64,000 nucleotides of DNA from Certhia americana (GCA_018697195.1 CM031879.1:26719660-26783659); one strand, 5' to 3'. Shown: positions 1 to 13,075, counted from the first letter of the stretch. Numbers and translations are program-made. The notes: a model not told the origin generated them from the sequence alone.

Positions 1-3000
1 ATTTTCCATTTACCGAGAGCAATGGTAGGAAAAAAAATAGATGCCTTGTGACAGGCACCTTGGCTATTTTGTATGCTCCTTGGTTTTGTAGATTTTTACT
101 TTGGGCATGTGGAAAGATCATTGCTAACTGGATGGGCCTATGCACTGGTGTATGGAAATGGACTTTAGGAAGTGTTGTGCATGACTGGCAATTCAGTTCT
201 AATTGAATAAATGTCAAGGTCAAAACAAACAAGTGATGAAGATGAGAAAGCCCTGGAGTGGTATCTGTTTCAAATCATATTAAAGGCTGTTCAGTAGTAA
301 AGTGCTTCAGGGGGACTATGTGATATTAAAGAGCAATGAAGATGCTGCACAGTTTTAAAACTGAAGGATCTGTTTCCTCAACTGAAATTGAAAGCTGGTG
401 CTTAGGAAATACCCTGGGTGAGGTCACAAAGTTTATTTCTCTCTTTCAGGTGGACTAGAGCAGATGGAGTTACATATTTCTGACAGGTAGGAGGGCGTGT
501 GGCATGCCCCTGCTCAGCACTGTGCTCTGGGATACAGTGGAGTGCCACAGTGGCCTTGTACGCCTTGCTCCAATTGCAGTGACCTGAATATCGTGGTGAT
601 TATAGACATGTATCTAATACTAAAAACTTGATACAACATTATATGTAAGTACAGTGCAGGATCATAAAGGAGTCCTATGTAAGGATCTAGATTATTTTAT
701 ATGAAATCTTTGTGAAACTTGTGTATAAATAGGCTACAGGAAACATCCAAAGTTTTTTCTGATTCTTTTATATCCTCATTAATTTTGACTTATCATGGAG
801 GCTGCCTTTAAACTAGAAGTGCAGGTGAATATAGAAATGTACAATGAAGAGTCCAACAAACTCCCTTTGTCCATGTGACATGCTTCAAATAAAGTTTCAT
901 GTGTCACATTATGTCACTAAGTGCAGATTGCATGTTTTCAATGCCAAATCTAAATACTAAATAATTGCTGAGAGGGGACAAGAGCAAACAGTATTTGTTT
1001 TAGGTAGAATATCAATTGTCATTTTAAAGTATCGGAATGTTGTTTACTAGGTTACTATTGTATTTTTTAAACAGCTAATTTTTGTGGTCTGATTTCAAAT
1101 TTATTGAGATGCTGGGAGATGTTTAAAGTTCAGGAGGAACTGGTCAGGTACTTCAGAAACTTAAAGTATGTTTCTGAACTTTTAAGAGCCTAAACATCTT
1201 GAAAATATTGTCTTCCTAGTACCCAGAAAGGTTTTGGGTTTTTCTTACCTCTATTCTCCAGGTTTTATTTTGTATTCTGGAGAAGATCATAAAGTCACAA
1301 TACCAAAATAAAATTACTAAAGTATGAATAATATCATTCAAGTAATGTCTCAGTGGTGGCTGGCGTTAAGAGTAAACCATGCAATGGCCTTTGGGACTTT
1401 TACGGACTAAGCAGAAGAACTACTTTGTTGCAATGGTGGCAATTATGTAAAAAGACCCCAGCGCTTCAATTGAATTAAATAAGTCATAAATCTGGTATCT
1501 TGAGATAGTGAAATGGCCAGTTCAATCCTGACTTAATTCTTTTTAATTTCTTTTTTTTTTCCTGAAGCCAGAAATAATTTTGGTATCTGTGTCCATATGA
1601 GAAAATGAGATGAGTTTTCAGGCATCCAATAATCTGGCTTTAGAATTTTGACATTATTTTTTAATCTTTACACAAAATGTTGAAAGTGAAATGTTGTCAC
1701 GCAATTTCTGTACAGTTTTCAAGGGTAGGTGAGGTGCCACAGGAGTAGAATACATCAGCTGTCATGAAAGAATTTTTAAGTGATACTGAGAAATGCAAAT
1801 TCTCACACAACCACATAGTTATCCAGAATATAAGAAATAAAACAGGTGTAGGTGATCTGTTTTAAGGTTTTGGGGTTTTTTTTGCAATTCTGTGTCTTGA
1901 GGCATTGAATACCAGCTGCCCTGGGATGCCTTAAGAACCAGCTGAGCAGCTCCTCATCCATTTGTGAAGGACTAGTAGAGCTTGTTATTCTTGTGCCATT
2001 GTATATTGTAATGAGCTTAGTTTCAAAAAATGTACCTGATGACACATATAAACTTGATTCTTAAAATCTTCATGTGAGCATTGTGTGCCATTGCAGAATG
2101 GTGATGGAAAGCTTCTCAGGAGATTAAGGATTTATGAGGTGGGTCGCTCCTCTTTCATAGTGATATTTGGCCTTCGTTAGTCAAAGGCTACTTGTTGAAA
2201 GTGTGATATGGAGAAAAGATTTCCAGGTCTTAATAGTTAGATGTAATTATTATAATTCAAAGTAGTTTGCATTTTCAAATCTAGCCGTAAGCTGTTGCAC
2301 CTATCTTGTTCCTGTTTTCAGATTTTTTGTGTCTAATCTGGTCACAAAGGAAACTTCATTTTTCACTCATTTCACTAATTGAGGCTCATTCAAACTCAGT
2401 TTGTTTTTCAAATGAGTGAAAATGACTGCTGATCCTACTGTACTTTTTGAAAGTAATTTCTATCACTGTAACAAGCCAGAATCAAAATGACTAATCAGTT
2501 ATAAGACAGTCCTCATTAACTCACACTAAATTATTTTCATTTGGCAGATAAAATAGTCACTTTTCCACCCTTAATTAGAATTTGGTCTAATAGGATTGAC
2601 AAGTCAATCTGGGGGAGAAATGCCCTTCTTAATTGCTTTTAAAAACGGAGTAGTTTTTTAAACAGCAGATTGAATTTGCTGTTTATGTTATAGAAAAATT
2701 CTGTCTCCTGAGCAACTGTATTCTTTTTGTTTTTAAAGCTTGCTGGGATTGCCCATAGCAAAATGAGGTTAACTAGTGTTATCTTTAAACAACTGAGTTT
2801 ATATGGGATTGTACTGAACTAAGACTGTAATCAGGATTTTAAAATTGAAGTGTTTGAGGGAAGTAGCCTTTCACTTTCTTCATTCACTTTTCAGAGCCTT
2901 GACATCACTTCAAGCAACTTTCAGTGAAGCAAAAAAAGGGATATTCCTTAGCACCCGTTTTCCCAACTTAGCAATGAAAGTTTTTTCAACTTAACGGCTC

Positions 3001-5029
3001 CAGGAACACACTAAATCTCTCTTTTGGAAGCAGTTCTCTGTACATTTTTTCTCCACTAACTTGGCCAAATTACTATTTTCTTTCACATCCTTGAAAATCT
3101 TACTTCTGAAAACTTAGCCAAGTGGGGATAATTGGTGTGTATCCAGACAGCACCAGTAACATTTTTTCTGCTTCCTTTGGCCCATGAATGGCCCCAATAC
3201 TTCTCATCTTGACAGAAGCAACATCCTCCCTTCTACATGAAGTCAAAGGGTAGATAGTACAGACTGTGTAAGTATTTGGTGTGGTTTTCCATCAGGATGC
3301 TGTGATGAGCAGCTTGCCACAGTTCTCTTTAATTCTAGCAAAAAAATGCTGGAGCTGATCCCCTACTTTCTAAGACACTGACTATGAGCTGCCTGCACTG
3401 ACTTCAATTAAGGATACCAGTTAGGTCGATTTGTTACTTTAAGTTTCATTTCAATGCTGTACTTTCTTATACTATTTTTGTAGCATAAATCAATAAAACA
3501 ATCATTGTTTCCCTGGAGATCCCACAAATAAGAAATATACTTATTTTAAGGCTTCACAGTTTTTCTCTTTTCCAGTTTCTTTGTTTTCTTTAACTACAAT
3601 TTGACTCTTCTGTTTTGGCAAGGAGTGTATAAAGGCAGTACAAAATCCAAAATTAATGCCCTCATCACCCCTCTTCCCCTCCAAAATACTGGCCTTTTTT
3701 TTAAAGGGACTTGCTTCCACCTTAAAGTCTTTCAGATATTTTTTCATTATAAGAAAATTCATGAGATAAGGAACTCTTGATAACAATTGAAAGATTTAAG
3801 AAAGAGTTGGCTGCTTATGATAAGGTGGAGAACTCCTATCATTTTTCCTAGAATAAGTTCAGTGAAATGAATGATAGCTTATGTTTCTCTCTGTTATTCA
3901 TCACTATACATCAATCCCAATGCAGCCAAAGCTTTTTGATTTTCATCCAGGAGAACATATGCAGTCCCCAAGTCCACTCCATCCATGGCCTCTTTGCTGA
4001 CACTCCCTACAGTGTTATTGAAAAAAGTGGTGTGTTTTAATGATGAAAGCACCTGCCCAGTAAGAATTTGCCTGAAAGTGCCAGCTTGTTTCAGATGGAA
4101 CATTAAATAGCTGACTAGTACTTGTTGTAGTAAAGTTTAGTCACTATCAGTTGAGGTGTAAGTATAATTTATGATCTGCAGGTGAGGGGCTATTTATCCA
4201 TTACCTGTGCCTTGAGCCATCTAGTCATTGAAATGTCTTCTGAAGGGACATATTTTGACAAGTTAGTTGAAATGAGAGAAGGGGAAAGGATTTAACAAAA
4301 AAACCTCATCCTTTTTTTCCTATTGATAGTTACATGCATTTGGTACTGACTTTGTATTTGCATGAGAAATTTGAGAAAATACAGATGACATCAATTATGT
4401 CTAAGGGCCAGGCAGGTCCTCAGAGTTACATCACAGTGATATTCAGAGGCAATGCATATTATGCCATTGGATGCATCCTTTTCAGCTCATTCTTCACATA
4501 TTTGAATGTCACTCTCTGTTTAAAGAGTATATTGACATAGTGCCTTTGTTTTGTATAGATCCTGAATCTGCAATTTTGTAGCAGCTTTCCAGTCCCTATA
4601 GAGCATTTAACTTAGATTTGACAGAAACCAGAGAATGGTTTTGTAATGGATATTATCTGTGCTCCTGGTCCCTGGAATGCCTTTTAGATGGGCTAATATC
4701 AGCAAAATTTTAGTGGGTAGTCAGGGAATTATATAGAAAACATGTAATTGGACTTCATGAGAAATTGTTGACTAATACCCTTCTGATGGTACCTTGGAAT
4801 CGTCTATGGCTGAGTAATCTCTGTAAAGTGATTTGCATCACAGCCGAGTTAGCGTCAAGGGTATACTTTGGACAGAAGGCACACTTTAGAAATTAGGATC
4901 TCCATTTTTTTTTCCATGTGAAAATACATTACATATGCTCCCTGTTTTTCTCAGGGACTATCACAGAGCCCTAAAACATTTACAGCTTTGCTTATGCTAG
5001 AAGGAGGATATGAAAGGAGAGAAAATATG
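1..5029. other. AT-rich intronic or intergenic sequence, no gene found
   Basis: No exon with convincing splice sites, no RNA gene and no recognised repeat. It holds a short minus-strand open frame at 3894-4103 with protein-like composition that I could not assign; it has no intact context and is discussed as a weak finding. Confidence 0.6.
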
Positions 5030-5260
5030 ACAGTGGGGGCTGATGGCAGCGTGAAGCTGCAGCTTTCCATGTGCTTTCAGTGCCTTGTTTATTGCTTTGT
5101 GCAGCACAGCCTGGATGAGGCTCATCAAGAGCCAACTCTAATTGAAGTTGTCCTATAAAAGTGCTGCTATGAGCCGATGTGGCTGCACCACGAGTATTTA
5201 TTTTAATGCACTTACAACTATTTTAAGACCTAAAGCATTTCTAGACAGAAACAAGATAGT
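5030..5260. promoter_or_regulatory. Candidate conserved non-coding element
   Basis: The block shows no repeat or coding signal but has mixed, non-degenerate composition with packed motif-like words: TCTAATTGAAGTTG, TATTTATTTTAATGCAC, and several CAGC/GCTG E-box-like steps. This resembles conserved enhancers in introns of developmental genes. Conservation cannot be measured from one sequence. Confidence 0.2.
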
Positions 5261-6439
5261 TGGCACAGGCTGAACATTTAAGCTTCATCGCAGACACATA
5301 TCTCAGTTTTCTCACTCCATAACTAATCCTCAGTTTCTCCTGGGAATCTGGTCAGTACTTGCTCACATTAATGCTGTGTGCTTTAAAAGTTTTTTGTTGT
5401 ACTTTTCCATCTTGACAGAAATCACACTTTTTGGGATAGATTTTTATTGGAGACTGGAAGAAAAAGACCCTCTCATTTGTTAAGGATATTGGGGAATATC
5501 TGGACACATTTTTAACTTATATTTTTTCAATGAGGCCTACTTCTGGCTTTCCCAGGTGTACTTTTCCAAGTTCTGTCAAGGTAACTTGATGCCTATTGAA
5601 AACGTTAGTAGATTTCATAAATCCTTTTTACCCACCTATCATAGCTCAAACAGTGGCAGATGAGATGCTGCTCATCTCCACCCAGCATTGGAAGAAAGTA
5701 CAGCAAAATTTATTTTGGACTCAGACAGAGTGGAAAAGGGTGTGACTCTGTGTGTTGAAGAATAGTAACCAGCCTGGGCAGCAAAGCCCGGGAACATGAA
5801 CCTTTTTGGTAGCAGCTTTATGGTAGTTTGTTGCAACCAGACAGAGGTTTTCATGCTGTTCTTCCACAGTTCCCTCTCCTGTCATTGTCTTTCTGGAAAA
5901 CCAATCTGTGAAATAAAAGATGTGTCAGCCCATTCAAGTGAAATATCCTGTTAGTACATGTAATTTTGGATTTGTGAAATAGCTTTTTTTTGGAGTCAGA
6001 AGCTCAAAAGAGAGGCATTTTCTGAAATGATCAGAAAGTTTGAGCAAACATGACAGTACTTCAAGAAGGTGTGCAAGGCAAAGGCTGATTTGTGAGCATG
6101 ATTCCTCCTAGGCTTTCAGTTGTGTGTCCTGATGCAGAACTTGTGTTGCCAGTGGATACAGGACTGTCAAACTTAATACTTTATCTTAGGAGAATAGCCA
6201 TTATCTTAGGCAAAATTGTCATGTCCCATCGTGGGCAGGATGCTCTCCTGGAGGACTAAAGGCTGGCAGCAGTGCAATATCTTGGCTGGTGTTGGAGCAG
6301 CCAACTGGAGGTACAGGCTGGGGAGGCATTAAGGAGATGCTGGGTAAAACCAGGGAGGATAAGGTAGGAAGCAAGGAGCTCTTTTGTAGCTGAATTCTCA
6401 GCAAAGACTTCTTTGTCATAAGCGCTGTCAAACAGCCTC
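5261..6439. other. Non-coding stretch, nothing recognised
   Basis: Plain AT-rich sequence rising in GC towards 6.2-6.4 kb. Two overlapping minus-strand frames at 6219-6471 have no recognisable domain and look accidental. Confidence 0.6.
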
Positions 6440-6453
6440 GTTGCCACGGCAAC
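6440..6453. promoter_or_regulatory. Palindromic X-box, candidate RFX-family binding site
   Basis: GTTGCCACGGCAAC fits the RFX consensus GTNRCC-N0-3-RGYAAC in every position, with two perfect half-sites around AC. RFX factors bind such sites in promoters and enhancers, notably of ciliary and neural genes. It lies about 130 bp before the CpG-containing inverted repeat and about 250 bp before a homeodomain-site-rich block, so it may belong to a distal element. Binding is inference from the motif. Confidence 0.5.
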
Positions 6454-6586
6454 ACTGGCTGGATAACCCATTTGGGAAAATACTTGTAGGACCTAACACT
6501 CTATCATCTGTCATTCAATAATTTCATGTTCATAATAACTAGAAAATCAATGGCCATCCTCCGAGACAGTTTGCTGAAAGGGTAAG

Positions 6587-6655
6587 CGCTCCACGGCCAG
6601 CGTGCAGTCCGGGCTGTGCTCGGCTCACTGGGAGGCTCACACTGGCCGTGGAGCG
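6587..6655. repeat. 14-bp inverted repeat in a CpG-containing pocket
   Basis: CGCTCCACGGCCAG (6587-6600) and CTGGCCGTGGAGCG (6642-6655) are exact reverse complements 41 nt apart. Pairing continues inward for a few bases after one mismatch. The 70-bp segment holds several CpGs and is locally GC-rich, unlike its surroundings. Confidence 0.9.
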
Positions 6656-6689
6656 TGGGCTGGTGTGGGCTGGCTCAGAGATTGAAGTT

Positions 6690-7140
6690 TGTGATCTAAT
6701 TAAACTGTGCTGTTGACACCCATAAGAGAGAGAAGAAAATGGCAGATAAAGCAGTTCAAGTAGTCTGAGGAAACAAAGGTTTAGGTAGAATTAGCTTTTC
6801 ATATTTTAAAATAACAAGGAAAACTATGTACTCAAGTTATCACATGGCCAGCATGAACAAATTCTGTAACTTTAAGGCATTTTTTTCTTATCTTGGCTTT
6901 CTAATTAAACTGCTTATCATCATAAAGGCTGTGTTACCTTTATGTTACGTATTGAATATAAAGCAATCACGGAACAGTAATTAAAATTCTTAAACATGCA
7001 CCCATTGACTTTACATACAATTAGTTTGCAGCAGTATGCCATTCATTAATAACACAAGTTTACAGAACTGAGACCTTGGTTGGCTTTGCTGGGAAAGATG
7101 TGTTTAGTAATTATTTTGGCAGTGTTTATCTGTTTTGAAA
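6690..7140. promoter_or_regulatory. Candidate conserved non-coding element rich in homeodomain cores
   Basis: Repeated TAATTA/ATTAAT-type cores occur here (CTAATTAAAC near 6697 and again near 6901, AGTAATTAAAATT, CATTCATTAATAAC, TAGTAATTATTTTGGC). They are mixed with CTTATC and TTATCAT GATA-like words, with no repeat signature. Such density is typical of vertebrate developmental enhancers but could also reflect AT-richness. Confidence 0.25.
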
Positions 7141-9682
7141 AAATGTGCTAATATATATCTCTGGAAAGTAATTCTGTAAATAAAAAAACATCTTAAATTG
7201 AAGCTTAGGGAGAGAGGGTAAGTCCTTGCTGATAGGAGTATTACAGACATGAATAAAAGGTAATTCTTATCACTCTATTAACAGTATTTGAAGGATTCTC
7301 ATTCTCATAATTCACAACAGGACTTTCCTTTTCCTTTTAAAAACTCTTTTGGAGCACAAAGATAAGGTGGCTCTTTTCCAGCTGACTGTTTCAGCACGTC
7401 CATGGTTCAATTAGCACACAGCACTGGGCAAATGCATGCAGGGCCACAGGCTGAAGCTTTGGGTAGTTTGTGCTGGGGAATGTGGTGAATAATCAGGTCA
7501 ATTTTTATGGGTTTCTGTGAAAAGCACATGCCTTTTGAAGGGAGATTTGTGGTTCATCTTGCAAATGTAGTACTCAGTAATTATGTGAAGTGATACCTTA
7601 GGTATTAATGTGGGAAATGAGAAGGCACACTGTCCTTGTTTTGCACCCAGAGGTTGAACTGTGAGTACTCAGAGTGGTGACTTCAAACTCTTCATTATTT
7701 GATGCCCTGCTATAGTTTCTTGAGGTAAGCACTTGCTCTCAGCTTCTGAGAACTTGTTTGATTACAGCACATTCAGTTACAGGCTCAGTGTTTGTTCTCT
7801 GCAAAAACATTTTCAAATGTTCAAGTCATCAGAAATACTTGCAGGTCCTAATTCCTGGATCTGAGTTGTGCTAATTAGGTCTCTAAAATCATCCACTTGC
7901 TGTTTAAGTTTAGATTGGCTTGCATTCCAGTAATATGTCAGGTTTGGAAAAAAATCACCTGGAATAGATCTGTTTGGGAGAAGAGGCCTGTTTGTTTCAT
8001 GTTCTCCAACAAACTGGGTTCAGAGAGGAAGACAGAGGTTCAGGAGGTTGCTGGTCACTACCTATCTGTCAAGAAACTCAGAACTCAGTTTTAGCAGAGG
8101 AGCAGTCAAGATTTCAGTGTGAGGGGCCTGATGAAATAACAATCCCTGAAGGAAATAGATTTAGGGAGATATAGGACTAAGATCCCACAAGAAGTTTAGC
8201 ATAGAAAAAAAAAAGAGAATATTTATGCCCAAGTTAAAGAGCTTCATAAAGAACAAAAGGGGAGGAATTTTATGTTCTTCTTTTTTAAACAAAAATAAGT
8301 AAAGATAAGTTAAAAAAAAAAGAGAAGTTAGGAAAGTTAAGGTGAGGGTAGTAGGGACAATGATGGGAAAGAGTGATAGATACGCTTTTAATGTCTGGAT
8401 CTCTGGTGGTGAAGGTGAGCACCTTGAATAGGAAGTGATTAAAAATATGTCAGAAAAACTGTTCAAAATTGAAATATTCAATCAACAGCTGGCAGGATTG
8501 ACAACATCCAAGCTGTGATGTGGTTCAACCTTTCTTTGACTTCATATGGAAAAACAATCTAGCCTCTATGGAAAGGGCACTAAAGGAGTCAGCAATAGAC
8601 CTATCATTGAATAGGACTGAGAAACTGTCCCTGAGAAAAGTACATACAGATAATAAGCTAAGAAAGAGTAAGAGCAGATGGCTGGAGAAGAAATAAGTAG
8701 GTGGTTGAAGTGGTAGAAGTAACTTTTCACACAAATTTCACATAGGAATCCTTCAGATGCTATTTTTGTATAAGAAGTAATCTTCTCCCCTATGTGACAA
8801 GATGATGAAGCTTTATTTTTTTGTGAGCATATCTGCTGGGTATGTCCAGTGTGGGCACTGCCAGGCAATGCTCCCACAACCTCAGCAATTCACACCTGGG
8901 CATTTGACAAGGGAAAGGCTGGCTTGTGTGGGCAAATGACATGTTTTGCTGTGTCACTAGTTGACAACTTTTATTAGATCATTAAAGAAATGTAGGGAAG
9001 CATCAAGAAATTTATTTGTCTTTCTGAAAGGAATTGGCAGCTTCCATGACTTCCTAAGGGGATTCTCATATTTGCTTTTTTTAGACTTGAAGGAGAGTGT
9101 TAGAGATATGGATGCATATAATATTTATTGGTTAGGTCTTGTGCTTTCCCCCAGCATTTGTCAGTAACTGCTGTTTTCTGTCATGCTCAGGAAAATGGAA
9201 AGGAAATGAATTTCAAGAGTGGCAAGGGAACATGAACTGTGACTGCCTCTTCCATACTTAATGGGAGTGGATAAATACACAACATTAGTTTCCAGTGCTG
9301 GCATCCATTTCAACTGTGTAAGTTCTCCTTCCCATTCCTCCTTCCTTTCCTCTCCTAACAGAAGAGGAGGAAGTTGTAACATGACATTCTGTGTGTGTTG
9401 CAAAGGATAAATATTGCCTTCACCAGTGCTGCTTTGATGAATCTGTGTTTAGTCAGAGGTTAGATCAGTAAAGCTTGTACTGGAGAGTGTGAAACAGCAT
9501 TGATCAGACTGACTTCTGAAGCAGGGTGAAAGACAAAAAGAATCAATTAAACCTATGGCCCTGACATTCTGGTTTATTTTGCTGTGCATTGGGAAAGCAG
9601 GTGTGCATCTGTTGCTTGTTGTAATACCCAAGCTGGCATGGTCATGGGGTTGAGCCCCGGCTGCTCAGAAGGTTTTGGTAGG
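7141..9682. other. Non-coding stretch, partly purine-rich
   Basis: From about 8190 to 8720 the + strand is purine-rich, with many GAAG, AAAGA and GGAA words. This keeps minus-strand frames open without giving protein-like content. No repeat family was recognised, although an old, decayed element at 7900-8900 cannot be excluded. Confidence 0.5.
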
Positions 9683-9730
9683 CCTCTCCCTCTCCCTCTC
9701 CCTCTCCCTCTCCCTCTCCCTCTCCCTCTC
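9683..9730 (+). repeat. Hexanucleotide microsatellite (CCTCTC)8
   Basis: Eight uninterrupted copies of CCTCTC form a pure polypyrimidine tract of 48 bp. The dipeptide-repeat open frames across it (Pro-Leu on +, Arg-Glu on -) are by-products of the repeat. No flanking coding signal was seen. Confidence 0.98.
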
Positions 9731-12700
9731 CTCCTGCCACAGATCAGCTCTTTGGAGGATGAACAGAAGGAATAATGCTGTGAAAATTTGGAAGCCAAGA
9801 GTAAAAGGAAATAAAATCAAGAAGAGCTGAGAAAGAGCAGGACGCAATGAACAAAAGCAGCACACAGCAGCAGGTACCTGTTTGGAGTCATAAATGGATG
9901 AATTGAGAGATAAATGCAGAACTGTGACAAGGCACAGAATTTATGTGGGGCGTAGAAAAAAGGAAATACAGAGCAGAATACACAAAATTAAAATCTCACC
10001 CTCCAGTAAAGGAAGGAAAGGAAAATATGCGATAAAACTGAATAGGTTTGTGTTGCAGGCTGGAAGCTGATATGAATTTTATATGTGTTCATTGCAGCTT
10101 ACTGTAAGAGCTCCCCTCAAAGAGTTTTTTGTTCAAGGTCAGATTTAATATCATACTGGTTTTGTTTTTTGCATTGTATATAAAAGTCTCAAACTGATTT
10201 TGTTATCCCAAACAGTTCATTAGATGCCATCCTCTGGTGTGTGTGCCATCACCGTCTGGTGCTGGGCAGCTCACTCACTATGGGGTTTCTTGGTATTTTT
10301 TACACTGGTACTAAATTTTGAAAAGCGTTTGTCATATTTCAGTGTTATACATTGCTAGATTTCTTCATTATTCACACATTATAAAATGGCAATAGTTTTA
10401 CCTGATTTTTACCTTAGGTACTTTGATACATCTGTATGAAAAATTCTGTGTGAAACTTGATTTTGGTTGTTATTTAAGTAGTTTACTGATGGGGTTTTTT
10501 TGGTACAAGTTAAATTTGCTTATTTTTGAGTCATCTGTTTTACTTGCATAGAATTGTTTTCTCTTTTTGTACCTGAAGGAATAAAAAGTATTTTCAAACA
10601 GAAAGTAGGCCTTTATATAAATCCTCACCTACAGTACAGAGAGTGTTTAAACAAACCAGCTGAGGATGGCAGTTTTTCAAGATCTTTACTTGTTATTCTT
10701 ATTTTATCACTTAACTTGCCATTAGGACAGCGCATACTCAGAAAAGCACCTAAGTGGTTCCTTTTTTCAGTTGAATTGTAACCTTTTGCAAAATGCTTAT
10801 ACAATGAACTATAGTAGGCAGTAGAAAGATGACACAAGTGCCTTCTGCAGTCCTTCCTAGACATACAGAAACTTGAGCATTTCCCAGGGTTATTTTGATC
10901 TGGGCATAGCTGGGTCTGCTGGTGATCAATATATGTATGTCAAAACTTGAAAGATAAAAGACACTCTGTAATCACAGAAATTAACAGTTAAATAAGATGT
11001 TTTGATCATTTCACACATCCTCTGAGGTCAATGACAACACAATAAACTTTGTTTATGAGTTTGTTAAGAAAACTGGAAGAAACTAATCTAATCTGAATTT
11101 CTGGTGGATTTCTGGGAGGAGTAAGCAGTGAAGCTGTCAGCTGGTTTACTGCATAAGACTCGTATTTCTTGCTGCAAGGGTGAGCCTGTCCTGATGTAGG
11201 TTCTGAACACCTTGTGTCAGGAATGTATTCTCTCCAGTGCTTTGGTCTCTGTTCAGGAGAACTCTTGATGCATTGGCATGTCTTGTTAACAGAAATAGCT
11301 GTAATAGATGTTTTATTAAATTCTCACTGGGGTTTACTCCATTTCTTTAAATGTATCCTTAATTTTCTGCTTTAGGAGTTCCAAACATAATTTTGGATGA
11401 GAATTATGCTGAAATCACATTGGTTTGGATTTTTTTCCCTATAATTTTCATTTCAACCAAAAGTGGGAATGTTTCGGAAAAAATCTCAGTTCTTACATGA
11501 CAACCCATTTCTAAGGAATGTGTAACATCCAAAATTTTCAGTAGCTAAAATACTTGCATTTCTGTTCAGATCCATAGCTTGAGACAGGACTCTTGTTTTT
11601 CCTGAGCTGACAATGTTGTTGCTTACTGCATGAATTTCCTAATTTATTTGACCATCACTATCAGGTCCCTAAAGCATTACAGTAAATCCCTAACACATCT
11701 GCTGAAGAGGCAAATAACAACCTTAGGGCTCCTTGCTAGTCACTTCAGTGACAGGGTGAGGCCACTCTTGAAGTCAGTAACTTTTGAAGGAGACCACAGT
11801 GGGACAGAGAAATATGTTGTGTCATATGCAGACAATGTTTAACTACAGAAAATTTTTTGTCTTTTGCTAAAAGTCATTGACTGAGAAAACTTGTGATTCA
11901 GGTGCTGGGGAAGGAAAGACATTGCTTGCCATAGCAACCTTAACATCCCCTTACAGTTTGTGTGTCAGTTGTGCTAGGGCTAATTTATCATGTAAAGTGT
12001 ATGCTATGTATGTCACATTTTACTGTCTGTTCATTTGTTTTGATAATCAAGATCTTGACAGATTTGTTCCACATGGTAGGATTTATAGTAAGGATTTTCT
12101 TATCACTGAATTAAGTTGATACATATAATCCTAATGTCCTGCACAAGAACTGAATAGAAATGAAACATATTCAGACTAAATGCAAAGGTCTTGCAGAAAA
12201 AGCCCTCACCCTTTCCCAATCAGTTATTCTCCTTGATTTTTTTCCCTTTTTTTTTTCTTTCTTTTCCTGTGATTTGTTTCACATCTTTGCAGGAGGAATC
12301 ACAGAGAAGAGAATAGACATTGACTTTGAGAAGGTTAAATATTTCCTCTTCTATTAAAACTTTCTGTTTTATAAGGTGTAAAGTTTAATTCTGTAAAAAA
12401 CACAAATGAGTTTTGGAAATACACTGCTTTTACCTGCAGTGTGAATATACATGCTTCCTGAAGTTTGAAGTCTGAAGTTTGATAAGTAAATTCCTTTTTC
12501 AGAAATGTTACTTCCCCCCCTGTAGTAAATGAAAGCACCTCATTCTCCTCTCTGAAGATGAGTTAAAAATGTGGGGTTTGATTTCTTATGGGCATTTACA
12601 AATGTGAACAGATTTAGCCACCGGAGCGACCTACCCAGCCTGAGCCCCTTGTTTTTCTTTTAACATAAATGGTTCAGCAGTACAGAAATTGGCTCTGGAG

Positions 12701-13012
12701 TACCTGAGATTACATTTCTTCATTTTTATATTGTAGCAGACTGCTTTAAATTGGTAGGTGTGGAGACAAGTGGTCTTGAACCTTTTGAGACAGAGAACTC
12801 CAAACAGTGTCTCCTAAAATATCTGTCCTGCAAAGATATAATTTTATTTTATGATTTTTTTTTTCTTATTAGCATTTATTATGATTTTATGATTTTTAAG
12901 AAGTAGCATTTTTTGCTCTTGGTAATGTATAAGTGTACTGGGGACACTTACTGCACTGTTGGACAAAGCATAGTGGACATTTCTGACTAAGGGAAGTTTA
13001 GATAAACTGCAG
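9731..13012. other. Non-coding stretch, no gene found
   Basis: AT-rich with short T runs. The only exon-like spot is 12241-12335, a long polypyrimidine tract and AG followed by a 41-nt open segment and GT. The segment does not match any protein I know and its length is not a multiple of three. Confidence 0.55.
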
Positions 13013-13075
13013 TATCACAGAAGGCTTTGTCTTGGAAGGGATCCTTAAAAATCATGCTTTTCCCAGCACTACTAG
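13013..13075 (-). mobile_element. CR1 LINE 3' terminal fragment
   Basis: TATCACAGAAGGCTTTGTC followed by TTGGAAGGGATCCTTAAAAA and TCATGC matches the antisense CR1 3' end, typically AATCACAGAATGGTTTGGG followed by TTGGAAGGGACCTTAAAGA and TCAT. Similarity stops after about 60 bp, so this is a very short 5'-truncated copy or a remnant. Confidence 0.6.

Noticed and set aside
8161..8877. Overlapping minus-strand frames of about 100 codons
   Set aside because: Kept open by purine-rich sequence on the + strand; no motifs, no splice or start support.
9574..9865. Arg-Glu, Arg-Gly and Pro-Leu repeat frames
   Set aside because: Direct translation of the (CCTCTC)8 microsatellite.
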